Both the position numbers and the translations under genes were made by a program. Positions 1-10,986 of a DNA stretch of 64,000 nt are shown one piece after another. How positions within the stretch are numbered: the stretch's first letter is position 1; each line of letters opens with the position of its first letter. The notes under the pieces are model-generated. The model searched no databases. It was not told the DNA's origin and was given only the letters and a program-made list of their open reading frames with translations. Origin of the DNA: Opeltia flavorubescens (Eukaryota > Ascomycota > Lecanoromycetes > Teloschistales > Teloschistaceae); the NCBI GenBank assembly GCA_000442125.1, contig KE546977.1, positions 372,001-436,000 of the forward strand, in the 5' to 3' direction.

Positions 1-887
1 ATCTGAAGGTAAGGCTACAACTTTGGCTGTAGAAGATGCCATGGGTGGTAAAGTAACCGTGTGCCATTCTGAATTGGGTTCAACTTCCTGATCCTCATAT
101 CAGCGAGAGCAAAGGCAAGGGGTGGAAAAGTAATGGATAACAAACGTACATATTGAGAATCGCCTTTTCCAGACTGTTTTGACTGCAAAGTATTTGTTGC
201 CTTCCGTGATGCTTGTGTATCGTTTATGCTACCGTTCTGTACACCGGGTTCCACCTCGTTCTGGTCAGACTCGGAAGCCTCATCCTCTTCTTGGGCCACG
301 TTTTCAATACCAAGCTCCTGGACGAAGCGCAATAAATCTTTCTTCAGGCCTTTTGCTGCTGGCTTTTCAGAGCTTGATGTGCCGCCTTCAAGTTCGGATT
401 CCGACACTCCATCTTCAATAAGCTTCAGATCGTCCTTATTGCCCCCCAGTGCCAGTATGTCTTTTTCAAGTCTTGAGTGATCCATAAAGTCGTCCTCAAT
501 CTGGCTCCTTCTAGCTTCTGATGCTGTATTGGATCGTGAAGTCGCATTGAGTGAGCTCTTGACCTGCCCATCCCTCAATCGCTTTTTCCCTCGTGTCTTC
601 GACTCTGGATCCGCAGCACCTGTGGGCTTCTTGCTCAATAGCAGGGTTTCTTGTTGATGCTTCGGCTTAGATTTTTTCCCCTCTGCTTTCTTCCAAGATT
701 GATCATTGTTCTTGCTGGTCAGAGCGTTCTGTTTCTTCCGTGGAAGCTTCCCGTTTCGAGTGGTTTTTAGGTTGGCCTCAATTGTCTTAGTCAATAACGA
801 GACTGTGTCTGGCTTCAATTCCAGATAATTTTCTCGATCGATATCGGCACCAGGGATCTTTCCCAGCTTCGGTTCGTTCTTGGACAT
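1..887 (-). CDS. MAK21: MAK21/NOC1-type ribosome biogenesis factor, 5' part (gene leaves the window at base 1)
   Basis: Only the N-terminal ~275 residues are in the window. The first exon runs 887 to 150. A 62-bp intron (149-88, GTACGT donor, TCAG acceptor after a CTGAT branch site) leads to a second exon that reads openly from 87 to the edge. The start ATG at 887 opens MSKNEPKLGKIPGAD. The chain is lysine- and acid-rich and low in complexity. Around residues 150-170 it carries LEKDILALGGNKDDLKLI followed by an SESE acidic patch, which I recognise from the start of the MAK21/NOC1/CEBPZ family. These nucleolar proteins work with NOC2 in assembly and export of pre-60S ribosomes. The diagnostic CBF/Mak21 domain would lie beyond the left edge, so the name rests on the N-terminal motif and on the WHTVTLPPM segment in exon 2. 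Confidence 0.7.
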
Positions 888-2177
888 GATCTTTGCTCGC
901 CCATGGCATATCCTATAGTAAACTAAGATCACCTTGTCCGGGTCGATTGATTGGGGGTATATCGTGGAGCGGCTACGGAGCGGACTAGAAAATATGAAAG
1001 TCGATGTGTCGATTCCAAAACTGCTGCGGTCGCTGCCATCAGTTTGGATACCATCACCAGTAAATTACTAAAAGGAGCTTAGTGCACTGGATAAACTTCG
1101 GAGACAATTATGTAAGACTTACTGCAATTCTCCTTAGTTGATTATAACAATCATTATCCTGTTGCAATTTAAGTAAATTCACCTTCGGAATTCCGCGATG
1201 ATGATAGTCAGCTCAGCTGGCCTCGTTCAAGCCTTGACCTATTTCCACAACATTCACAGGTGTTTCTCGTACATGACGAGAAGTCTGTATGACAGTCAAA
1301 AAATTTAGCCATTCGGAAAAAACACAGCACTATATCCGGCCCCTATAGTTGGAAACGGAGTTGGTAGGCTTTCGTGAATCAAGAAATATCGAGGACCTCT
1401 CCAATTTCTCTTACTGATGATAAAAAACAACGCACTTAAAAATTACCGGACAGATTATTGGTGTTTGATCTATTCAATGCATTAGAGCTTCCCCCTTTTT
1501 TACGTTATAAAGCCTTCAGACTCCCATCAACTCGTTTCTTAAGTGATTCTGCATTCAGAGAGAATCAGGTAGGTTTCGTGAGGAAGGAGAACTGTGGGGT
1601 CTACATATCTAGAGCAAATGATGCAGGCCGTTCACCACCTTACAAGCATACAAAAGAATAGATGCTAGCCATAAATCCGTCTAAGGCACTTTCGGTATGG
1701 TCATTCCATCACCAGTTGTAAGCCTATCACGTACGTTATCCACCCGGTGGTGCATCTTCCAAATCCTTCCGGAGAGCATAGCTATGATCTCTTGCCCTCC
1801 TGCGTAGAGCATGCGTTTCAGTGCCCAGGGTATTGATACCTCAGTATCCTTCGAAACGAATATCTTGCTTGGCAAGGGAGCAAATAAGTAGGAGTATGTA
1901 CAACATCGAGAGGGGAACAAGAGACTCGTTAATCAGCATAAATTGCTCTATGCTGCTAACATCAAATGCTACTGTTAAGCATCCGGAGAAAGAGCTTTGG
2001 AACGCCAAGTCAACATACTACTCTTCAATGATACCCTTAGGTGTTATTGCATCTATGATGGGTCTCGGCTGGCGAATCAACTGATCACCAGACGCAGGAA
2101 GCTCAGCCTAGTGTGCCTGGCATAGATCTAGAACGCTTACTCGTGCGTATGCACCTCATCATTGCAAAGTTGTAAGC
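888..2177. other. AT-rich intergenic stretch, no gene supported
   Basis: The first few hundred bases are the promoter side of the MAK21-like gene. The rest is AT-rich with only short ORFs in all frames. A minus-strand ORF at 1681-1920 and a plus-strand ORF at 1821-2084 have no domain I can recognise. They look like decayed or non-coding DNA next to the HET relic. Confidence 0.5.
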
Positions 2178-3438
2178 TTGCAATGTCAGAAATGCTTGTT
2201 TCACGCCAAACATCCGTTGGATGAAATTCTTCAAGAAAGTGTCAGACCAAACGTACTAGGCGGTATAACAAGATGTCCTAGGGCCAAGGTTTCATATGCT
2301 AAGTATACTTTTATCCTACGCGGATCTTGTTGGCGTGAGATCGTCCAACGATTCAGCAGATTAGGTATTACCTACTCAAGTGACCGATTACCTGCCTTGT
2401 CCGGACTTGCGAAGCACGTCGTGGATCGAAATAAAAGCTTGTATATCGCAGGGCACTGGGAATACTCGCTCCTCAGTAGCTTACTATGGTACAGACTGGA
2501 AAAAGACGATCCAAAGTGGACGGAAAATTCTCCAGAGCATAGCGTTCGAAACCGTGGCGCCCCATCTTGGTCGTGGGCTTCGATGACCGGGCCAGTCCAT
2601 TTCACCTCTCTGGATTCCAGTAATTTTTCTGGCAGGCACCCAGATTTTATCAACTGGAACGCCAACGTTATGGGTATATCTGCCGAATCTGCTACAGTCA
2701 ATGAATTCGGCTGGCTCAGCTCAAGCTCTCTTAACGTTCAGGGGCGTCTTAGGGATGACAGCCACCTACAGGGGCTTCCGAGCATGAACGCCAAGATGGC
2801 ATCAGCTCACAAACAGTGGGAAGGATATCAACCAGGTTCATCAAGGGTTCAGCAACGTTATACCGCCATAGGTTTCTCTAGGAGGGAAGAGGCTAGCACT
2901 GGACAAACAAGTCTTGAAAATATTACTCCCGAGACCGACCCAAAACTTCCATTCGAAAGAGGGACCATCGACAGATGGATACCACTGGAATTACGACCGC
3001 ATATCAAGAATCCAGAAACAATCGAGACCATCGGTCGTCATCCGTAGGTGGCCACAAGACGTAAAGTGCATCAAGAATCGATCAAACCCCTGAATGAATG
3101 CCACGTAGGAGAGACAAACGGTTTTTCAATAGTCTGCCACTGTCAAGCACGGCTCTTCGACCAGAGATGTCCGACGGCAGAAGACCTCATAACGGCATGT
3201 CTCAAGTGGTATTCTTAGGCAGCTAGACCGGTCTCCGAAGCAAGTGAACTTTACATACTCCACTCCATACTTCCATAGAAAAGTACGACCGCGTCCAGGT
3301 CAATGCGAGTCACAAACCCCTTTGCCTGATGACTTACAGATTACCCAGCCCTTGGGGAGAGAACACAGCTACGACTTGAATATAAGTATCCTAGGCGAAG
3401 AGAATCTCGCACGACGCATACACCACCGGTATCGTTAA
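2178..3438 (+). pseudogene. HET-domain (heterokaryon incompatibility) gene relic
   Basis: A 289-codon open stretch (2178-3047) reads like the middle and C-terminal part of a fungal HET-domain protein. It has WREIVQRFSRLGITYSSDRL followed by PALSGLAKHV, then the YIAGHWEYSLLSSLLWYRL block and finally GAPSWSWASMTGP, the order seen in that family. HET proteins govern non-self recognition and regulated cell death when genetically different hyphae fuse. The N-terminal HET core (the usual YxxLSYCWG and WIDxLCI motifs) is absent upstream. The tail breaks up after about 3047 into short open pieces that reach about 3438. A GTAGGT sequence at 3043 could be a splice donor, so a short intact C-terminal exon cannot be excluded. 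Surrounding DNA is AT-rich and gene-poor. I read this as a truncated, non-functional copy. Confidence 0.6.
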
Positions 3439-4594
3439 TGCCTATTGACCGTATTGCTTCCGTTTGAATTCCTTTAGGACACCCCCAGCTTAGTGAGAGT
3501 ATACACTTCCAATAATTATAAGTCTTAGGTATGGTATATGGGCCAATTAAAAGGTGAATTATTCAGACTATACAGTATGTTATCGTTACATCAAACACAG
3601 CTGTGCTCGCATAATAAGCAAGATTCAAATCATATAACTATGTAGAGGTTCGAATATTTCCCTAAAAGAAAGATACGGAAACTTCTGCCGGTTGTAATCA
3701 TCAATGCAATCTTGAAATTATCTCTTCTCGTAATAGTTGCTTTCCCCTAAGAAACGAGGTGATATATTCGTCTACTTCCTTGCCAAAAACCGGTGTTTCG
3801 TTGCGTAGTCATATGTCCTCGAACCTAATATAGAATAAGTAGAGTCCACTGCAGCTTTATAGTGTAGTCCTGGTGAACGTCGAAAGTCGTCCTAGACTAG
3901 AAAACGAAGTGCATTCATCGCCATTGCAATTGATTAATCGAATGTCAGTTGAACACTTTCCGTTGCTCCCCAGATTTACTTTGGAGCTGCATGCCCCTGA
4001 CGATCGTAACTGGCTGCTTGCAGCCGGTGTCCCACGAATTTCTCATCGGTGGCAATTGTATCCTCCTCAGGGTTTTGTTGAATTGCACTCGGTACCGAAT
4101 AATCATGACCTAGATTATATAGAGCGATGGGGGGAGCGACCGCAGATCAGTAGTATCCGAGAGTATATATTCCTTCAACGATAGATTTCTTCAATACAAA
4201 AGCCAGGAGAAGGAACCCTTGAATCGGAAGCGGTCTACCGGCAGGNAAGGNATTGCTAGAGCTCCAATATTCTTGCTCCTCCATGTATCGGCGCCTTTGG
4301 ATTCAACGATGAGAATTTCCAGGAAAAATCTGGCTCTTAATCTGCGTCCAGATCCGGAGTTTTCAAGCATGTTGACCTTCCTGCTGATCTCATATCAGTT
4401 ATGCCTACCCATAGCTCCATTGTGGTGATCTCTTGATTAGATCAAAGTTCAGAGATATCCTCCACATTCTATACTCCCGTCTTGAACAAGGAATATACGG
4501 GTCCAGGTTGATGTAGAGTGCCCGATTTGGATAGAGAATCCCGAGAGAAGATTTCCAAAACAATAACAACATCGTTGCCAATTACTGACAATCG
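3439..4594. other. AT-rich gene-poor stretch with two ambiguous bases
   Basis: Bases 3480-3860 are strongly AT-rich with no ORF of note. A 103-codon ORF at 3873-4184 and a 69-codon ORF at 4219-4428 show no family I recognise. The second spans the ambiguous bases 4246 and 4251. With the HET relic this forms a roughly 3.5-kb island unlike the gene-dense remainder. Confidence 0.5.
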
Positions 4595-5717
4595 CTAGCT
4601 TCGAGAACGACTTTTGGGCTTCCTACCGCCTCTTTTCGCCCGACCTTTGATCCTCTCCTGGACATGGTTATTTTCCGCTTCTTCCCGGACGTCGTCCACA
4701 ACATCCTCACCCAATGACGTTCCCGCCACAAAGTCCACTATACCAAGGCAGCTATAGTTGCCTTTCCCCTCGCCCATCAAATGTCTTTCCTGCCTTCGTG
4801 CGATGCCGCCAAGGATCAGACCGCTTGGGAGGACATTATAGCCACTGTAGGCAAAAGTTTCTTCCAACGAAACAAGAGCGAGATACATGTGATACGTCAA
4901 GAGATGAAATCGGAAGAGCATTGCGGGAAGATACGTGGGAAGAAAGACTCGAATGATGTAAGCCAGAGGGTGGTCGTAATTTGCGACAAATGAGTAGGGA
5001 GCTGAGATTGTATGCTGCCAGGTCATATGGTAATCGGTAACGGGTGAGTCTGGATGGTGTAAGGCGTAGCGATGAAGAAAATAGCTCAGGATCTAGAATT
5101 GTACGGATCAGCACAGAAGAGCATGTTCAGAGTAATAAGAGTGAACGTACTTCACGTAAGAACAAGCCTCTGATCAAATCGATAGCAATTGCCCAAGGCA
5201 TTGGTAGGCTGGTGCTGATCTTGAGAGCGCTGCGAATATGGAGTACTTTGGTGAAGAGTAGCTCTACACTTGACTGTATGAGAACGCCCAGGAGGACGTT
5301 GGCAGTGCTGACGAGCGCAATCTTCCACCAACGGCCCTTGCTACCACCCTGCTCTTCGCCCATCGGCAATGCTGTCTCGCCATGTTCCTTGACCTTGACC
5401 GCGAGATTGGAAGCGGCGCCGTCAAATGCGAGGAAACCTAGCGCTGGCAAAACATAGAACAGAATTCGGATGGCCAAAGTACCGAGGATTTCAACCTTGA
5501 GAGGCGAGTTGGAAAGAATAAGTGTGGACCAGGTCAAATAGAAGAAGAGAAGATTGAGAGAAGTAGAGTAGGACGAAAAAGTAGGGATAAGTAAGAAGGA
5601 GAGCGCTGGAGACGAGAGCAGCGCATTCACAGGATTACGAACAATGTCGTAAGGATATCGGACGGCGAACCAGACCCGATCCAGTATCGACGGCTGGGCA
5701 GATTGAAGAAAGTTCAT
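4595..5717 (-). CDS. Fatty acid hydroxylase / sterol desaturase superfamily membrane protein
   Basis: Two exons, 5717-5151 and 5092-4595, joined across a 58-bp intron (GTACGT donor, TCTAG acceptor, phase 0), give 354 residues. Joining them restores a SYFLHRYALHHPDSP segment that neither exon shows alone. HRYALHH is the first histidine box of the di-iron hydroxylase/desaturase superfamily, followed by HMTWQH and SAPYSFVANYDHP. Several hydrophobic segments precede and surround these boxes, as expected for an ER membrane enzyme. The C-terminal box region reads RRQERHLMGEGKGNY rather than a canonical HxxHH, so catalysis is uncertain. The tail is basic (RAKRGGRKPKSRSRS), like an ER-retention or nucleic-acid-binding patch. 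The substrate cannot be told from sequence; sterol, fatty acid or sphingolipid are the family options. Confidence 0.8.
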
Positions 5718-6626
5718 GGTGCGAGGCGATCAAATATATACGTATATGTACACAGATGGCCTCATACTGTTTAATGTCCAGCGGAGTGGAATGATAGCGT
5801 ATGGTAAACAAGATGCGAATGAGACGACAGGACACGACTAACTTCAATGAGCAAAGCGTAGAGCTTATCAATTTGACCAATCAATATCACGGAAAGGAAA
5901 GAAAGTAATCTTACAATCCAAGTATCGATTGCATAGAAGCGTCATAAGACAGTTTGAAATCCAAGAAAGGCTCTCAGTGGAGGTGAAAGAGGTGCTGAAA
6001 AAGACAGAAAGATAAACGCCGATATTCGTCTAGACAATCAGGAGAATCTACCAAAATTGTCGTGGTAGTACTCGTAATGGAGATAGCAATTGATTCAATC
6101 TGTCATCGTACGATTCAATAACAAGTCCGTCATATTGGCTGCAAGACATCTTAAGAGATGGTGGCAGCTGTCATACCTCAGCTCTGCCTATAAATTAAGC
6201 TATGGATACCACACTCCAGATACTCTAACCTGTTCATTGAGCGTGTCGCCTCCAGCCGTCTTTTTAATTGTTAGAGTGGGGGAAGGTAGATCATGGGTAT
6301 TTGCAGATTCCGCTGTCGGCAGTGTAACGTTCAGCCGAGGAGGAATCTCACTGTCCAATTGCCTGGTTTTGTCATCTGGAGAACTTCACGACGGAAAATT
6401 CTTTTATTCTTGCAACATCCACTCATGCAGCCTCACTCCTTCGAACCGTTTCATACGCATGTGGCACGGGCGACGTACGCCATGACCCGCAACGACAGCC
6501 TCAGCTTCGACATCCGCTAGATACTTCCTAATTAAGGACCTCCTACTCTAGTTGTTCCGCAAAGATCGTCTTGTTTAACCTGCCTTGCGTCCCGTACCTG
6601 CAGAAAGATCCGACACCTTGCCTGTC
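5718..6626. promoter_or_regulatory. Divergent intergenic region between the hydroxylase-like gene and the alpha/beta hydrolase gene
   Basis: About 0.9 kb between two start codons that point away from each other. The part next to the hydroxylase gene (5720-6200) is AT-rich. Bases 6240-6620 are more balanced and probably hold the 5' leader of the hydrolase gene. Small ORFs at 6090-6520 overlap each other in different frames and show no family signature. Confidence 0.45.
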
Positions 6627-9278
6627 ATGATCAAGAACTCTGCTACCGCCCCGATCATCCCTCCGCGATCCTCAGTCCGAACACCCAAACAATCACGCCG
6701 CCGACGCTCCCATTCTGACGCACCTTCCTCCTCCACCCCGAAACGCTCACCTAACCACGTCAGTGTCAAGCCAGCCTCTCCTGAAATCATCTCCTCTCTC
6801 ATCTCGTCCCTTGGTACCATCTCCGACTTGACTCAGAGCCATCGTGGAAACTCCGAGCTTCCGCGCTCTACTCCCGCCTCACCCCATCCACCTCTACTAG
6901 ACTTCCTGACACCCGCTGTCGCCGATGGCCGAGCTCCCCGACCAGATCCAACATCACCAGCGAAGATCGGCTTTGGTATGGAACATGGTACAAGTGGTCG
7001 ACTATATCTTTCACCAAGTGGTGCCTCGTCCATCCGCGCATCCTTAAGGCCGAGTAACTCGTATAACGATCTCCGCCCACGCTCGCGGAGGAGGATCGGC
7101 GACGATGATATTGATACGTCCAGTATCGGACAGATCAGCATTGAACCACCGCCATGGCGATCTTCTGCAAGTATCACTTCGACAGATCGCAGTCGTCCCG
7201 AGAGCTCCAGATCAGGCCTTGGGATCAAATTATCTGGGGGTGAAAAGAAAGAAGCCGAGATATTTGATTCATCTCACATTGATGGGGAACTCGTCGATCA
7301 ACTGCATAGTATGAAGCGAAGGTCAGCGCAGGCATCATCTTTACATAGCACGCCCACAACTCGTCGATACTCAGGCGATCCCAGCGGAAGTCCGATTGTT
7401 GGCAATGGTCATGTTGTTCCTAGCCGTGAATCATCCCTACGACATTCTTTCGGAGGATCATCACGGCATCATAAGAGGAGGTCACGTCGGTCGAACGACT
7501 ATACTACAGAAGAAAAGTCGCCGTCAATAGATCATGAGACATCACCTTCAAAACCAGAATTTGAGGAAGGAGCAGACATTGAACCCATCGAAGATGAGGT
7601 TACGCGCAGGATACGAGAGCTTAGGGACCAGAAGCGACTGAGGGACATCTCGTTGACCGTGACTACGCCAGACTTGATGCCACCTAATCCTCGGACCAGT
7701 CGATCCACGTCCCCATTACGGCTGCTTCGCACGCCAAACAGTCCCCTCAGTCCTCTTTCGGTCGAGCCTAAGTCATCAAAAGAGCAAGGGCAGGAAACTA
7801 AAGAGGAAAGTAGCGACGAGAATTCAGCACCGTCACCGGCCGTTGTTCAGCGCGTTGATCGCAAAACCCAGCGGAACTCGATAAGTGGCAAACCATTTGC
7901 GATTAGACCTTTCTCCATTGTAAGACCTTCGGAACCTAGTCGAACCCAGAGTGTCCCGATCCAGCGTTCTAATTCAAAGCTATTTCGAAGGCTTTCGCGA
8001 CCTACCAGTTCCTCGATCGCCGAAAAACACCGAAGGACCTTTTCACATCTTGAAGCTGAGTTGAACAGTCCAGTGGAAAGACCAAAAAGCACGGACCCGA
8101 TCGATGATGCTGTCCAGGAATATGTGTCCGCGCCGCGGCTGTCTCAAAGGACAACCGACCTAAAGACAGGCCGAGTGATCTCGTTCTCCGAAGTCGGTGA
8201 TCCCGATGGTTCTGCAGTGATCTGCTGTGTGGGGATGGGATTGACCAGATACATAACCTCATTTTACGATGATCTTGCGAAGACACTCAAGCTTCGCCTG
8301 ATCACGCCTGATCGCCCTGGTGTAGGTGACAGTGAGGTACATACGGATGGGACGGATACGCCTCTTGGTTGGCCAGACGATGTCCTGGCGATTTGTCAGA
8401 AGCTGAAGTTGAACAAATTTTCATTACTGGCTCATTCTGCTGGCGCTATATATGCACTGGCTACAGCACTTCGGATGCCTCAACACATTCGCGGCCGGAT
8501 TCATCTTCTGGCACCGTGGATCCCGCCATCTCAAATGTCAGGCATTGGTACACAGCAGGAGTCACTGCCGGCCAGCTCTTTACCATTGACTCAAAGGTTT
8601 CTCCAGTCTTTACCAACCACATTTCTGAAAGCTGCCAACTCCAATTACCTACGGACAACGAGTGCAAGTATAGCGACCAGTCTACCAAAGTCCCCTCGAC
8701 GCTCGAAACGGAAGAGCGCGACTGGCGAGACAGTTGCAACCAATGCTCCAAGTAAAGTACCCAGTGGAGATGGACAACTAAAGAATCCCAAGACTCGAGG
8801 TACCGCAGTGCGACAAGATTCACTACCAAAAGCAAGCACGACTTGGGATGATTCCGACTCCAGCCATTCAATTATCAAGCCGTCGAAGTCGCTGGACAAA
8901 GAACGACAGACGACGTACGATAGCCGGTTGACGGCGGCCATTTGGGAAGCTTCTACGACTGGCGCAAATCCGGCGGTTGACCTCCTGGCTTGCCTCGAGC
9001 GGAAGCAACCGATCGGTTTCCGGTACGTCGACATCACGAGATCAGTCATCATCCATCACGGCAGCAAAGATACGCGAGTGCCAGTTGAGAACGTCAAATG
9101 GCTCGGGAAAATGATGAGGAGATGTGAAGTGAGGGTCTTAGAAGGGGAAGGGCACGGATTGATGGCTTCGCCAGCTGTAATGGGTAATGTACTAATGGAG
9201 ATGGCAAAAGAGTGGGAGGACTGGATACAGGTGGTTCAGGGTAGGGGGAGAGCTGATCGAAAACCATTCAGCTGCTAA
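6627..9278 (+). CDS. Large alpha/beta hydrolase with a long disordered N-terminus
   Basis: Single-exon gene of 883 residues from the ATG at 6627; the frame is open further upstream but has no ATG there. Roughly the first 500 residues are Ser/Pro/Arg-rich and look disordered, with many potential phosphorylation sites. The hydrolase fold follows. ITPDRPGVGDSE forms the strand-4 region, LLAHSAGA holds the nucleophile (Ser604, an AHSAG version of GxSxG), Asp815 sits in HHGSKDTRVPVENV and His843 in EGEGHGLMASP. Some 210 residues separate the serine from the aspartate, far more than a minimal fold needs. Much of this is a low-complexity basic/serine insertion, perhaps a lid or regulatory loop. Substrate unknown; esterase, lipase or peptidase activity would all fit. 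Confidence is high for the fold, low for function. Confidence 0.8.
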   Translation: MIKNSATAPIIPPRSSVRTPKQSRRRRSHSDAPSSSTPKRSPNHVSVKPASPEIISSLISSLGTISDLTQSHRGNSELPRSTPASPHPPLLDFLTPAVADGRAPRPDPTSPAKIGFGMEHGTSGRLYLSPSGASSIRASLRPSNSYNDLRPRSRRRIGDDDIDTSSIGQISIEPPPWRSSASITSTDRSRPESSRSGLGIKLSGGEKKEAEIFDSSHIDGELVDQLHSMKRRSAQASSLHSTPTTRRYSGDPSGSPIVGNGHVVPSRESSLRHSFGGSSRHHKRRSRRSNDYTTEEKSPSIDHETSPSKPEFEEGADIEPIEDEVTRRIRELRDQKRLRDISLTVTTPDLMPPNPRTSRSTSPLRLLRTPNSPLSPLSVEPKSSKEQGQETKEESSDENSAPSPAVVQRVDRKTQRNSISGKPFAIRPFSIVRPSEPSRTQSVPIQRSNSKLFRRLSRPTSSSIAEKHRRTFSHLEAELNSPVERPKSTDPIDDAVQEYVSAPRLSQRTTDLKTGRVISFSEVGDPDGSAVICCVGMGLTRYITSFYDDLAKTLKLRLITPDRPGVGDSEVHTDGTDTPLGWPDDVLAICQKLKLNKFSLLAHSAGAIYALATALRMPQHIRGRIHLLAPWIPPSQMSGIGTQQESLPASSLPLTQRFLQSLPTTFLKAANSNYLRTTSASIATSLPKSPRRSKRKSATGETVATNAPSKVPSGDGQLKNPKTRGTAVRQDSLPKASTTWDDSDSSHSIIKPSKSLDKERQTTYDSRLTAAIWEASTTGANPAVDLLACLERKQPIGFRYVDITRSVIIHHGSKDTRVPVENVKWLGKMMRRCEVRVLEGEGHGLMASPAVMGNVLMEMAKEWEDWIQVVQGRGRADRKPFSC

Positions 9279-10001
9279 GTGTTTTCTTACAGAGTCAGGG
9301 TGGGCGGGGAGGCATTTGTCAACGCTTAGCATTCGACGATACCGTGGGTTTGGCTTGACATGTTTGATTTTGCGGCCGTGATCGCGTGAAGGCTCTTGTA
9401 TACATTTAGCTAGAATATCCAAGAAGATAGTACAAAATAAATAATGCAAAATATCGCAATTGGCGATCATAGGAAGGTTATCTTCACGGTCAATTTAAAT
9501 TTGGTATCCAATGCTGGGATCCCTGTGTTCATGATGCAGCCAAGAATCTGGGGAAGGGTGGCCCGTGCTGGGATGCACCTTCTGTACATTTCATCGCATG
9601 AGTTTAGTCCGAGTCTGGTATCTTAGCAAGGCAGGAACATCCCTCGGTTCATTCGCTGCTTCCCCATCTCTTTCCTTTAACGTCATAATGAACACCGATT
9701 TTACTTTTTTCATCACTGCAACTTCTTCCTACCAATAGTCTTGCTTCTCTCCTTGCTTTTCCGGAATAGAGCGCCTGCGCCTGCTTCCGCCCGCATCACC
9801 CTGTTACACTGTGTAACCGTCTGGGAGATCCTCTCTGCAGACATAAAACTACTTGCCTCGTCGCCATTTCGTCGTTTCTCTTGGAGAAGTAGATTGTCTG
9901 CGACCCAAATTTGACCATACGGCCTTCACGACACCATTGCGACAGCCTCATCACTCCTGGCCCTTTGCGGCGCAAAGTCTTGAGTCGAGTATTACGCAGC
10001 C
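9279..10001. other. Intergenic: 3' end of the hydrolase gene and promoter of the glutaredoxin gene
   Basis: No gene supported. AT-rich sequence at 9400-9440 probably holds the 3' processing region of the upstream gene. CT-rich DNA at 9650-9790 is typical of a fungal promoter and leader. Short ORFs here have no recognisable content. Confidence 0.45.
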
Positions 10002-10986
10002 ATGCCCTCGACACGCAGAGTCAAGTACATCTCGGCTCTCGTCGCTGTCGTTCTCATGTGTATACTCTACTACTCTGTGAGTCTCTGTTCCCCAGCCTCA
10101 ATGAAATATAAGCCAGACTAATGGTCATTGTTCCCAAAACGATAGAATGAGAAAGACACCCTCTCATCAGAAGAATTCTACTCTCGTACAGTTGCTGCAA
10201 TGGAGCGCGAAGCGTCTTCCCGCTCTCCCTCTATACAGAAGCACGACTCGGTCTCCCACCAAGCCCACCAAGCCGCAGCTGACGGCAAGGTCAAGGAGCC
10301 TCCACCAATACCACCCGCCAAGGGGCAGGAACATGAAGCTGTGCTTGTGGCTCCAGATGATAAGAGTGTGAAGCCGGATAAAGATGCAAAGGGGGTAGCA
10401 GGGAGGAAGAAGTACAAAGGAGGCGAGCACTGGGATGTCGCGAGTGGAAAACAGGCGCCTATTGGTGGGAAGAAGACTCTGAACGACGAGGAGAATGAAG
10501 AGGACGAAGTAGGAAAGAAAATTCAGAAGGAAGAGACGGAAGAGGAGCACGAAATTGAGGTTGAGTTAAACTCGATCTTGAAGAAAGGCCCGAGTAGGTT
10601 CTCCACTGGTGCGAAAAACCAAGACCTGGTTTTGCGAGAAAGCATTGATGGTTGCTAACTGGAACGTGTCTTACACAGTCATTGTCTTCTCCAAATCTTA
10701 CTGTCCTTACTCGAAAAAAGCAAAAGATATCCTCCTAGAAAAATACACCATTGTACCAACACCATACGTCGTGGAACTAGACGAGCATCGCTTGGGACCA
10801 GGACTGCAAGCGGCGTTGGCCCAGAGTACGGGTCGAAGAACAGTACCGAATGTGTTGATCAACGGAAAGAGCATTGGCGGTGGAGACGAGGTGCAGAAGT
10901 TGGACCTGGATGGGGAGCTGGTAGCGAAGGTGAAGTCAATGGGAGGGAAGAGGATTATGGAAGCGAAATTAAGAGGAGGGACATGA
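10002..10986 (+). CDS. Membrane-anchored glutaredoxin (Grx6/Grx7-like)
   Basis: Three exons (10002-10076, 10146-10593, 10679-10986) encode 276 residues. Exon 1 is a signal anchor: a short basic start, MPSTRRVKY, then the hydrophobic ISALVAVVLMCILYYS. Exon 2 is a charged, disordered linker rich in Lys and Glu. Exon 3 is the glutaredoxin fold: IIVFSKSYCPYSKKAK carries the active-site CPYS with a single catalytic cysteine, TVPNVLINGKSIGGGDE supplies the TVP and GG glutathione-binding motifs. This matches the architecture of yeast Grx6 and Grx7, monothiol glutaredoxins of the early secretory pathway that reduce glutathione mixed disulphides in the ER/Golgi lumen. The splice junction before exon 3 is phase 1 and gives KKGPIIVFSKS. 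Confidence 0.9.

Noticed and set aside
3640-3660. Possible tRNA T-loop (GAGGTTCGAAT)
   Set aside because: No matching acceptor, D-arm or anticodon stem around it.
8461-9052. Two overlapping minus-strand ORFs of ~135 codons
   Set aside because: Antisense to the alpha/beta hydrolase coding region, which has clear catalytic motifs on the other strand.
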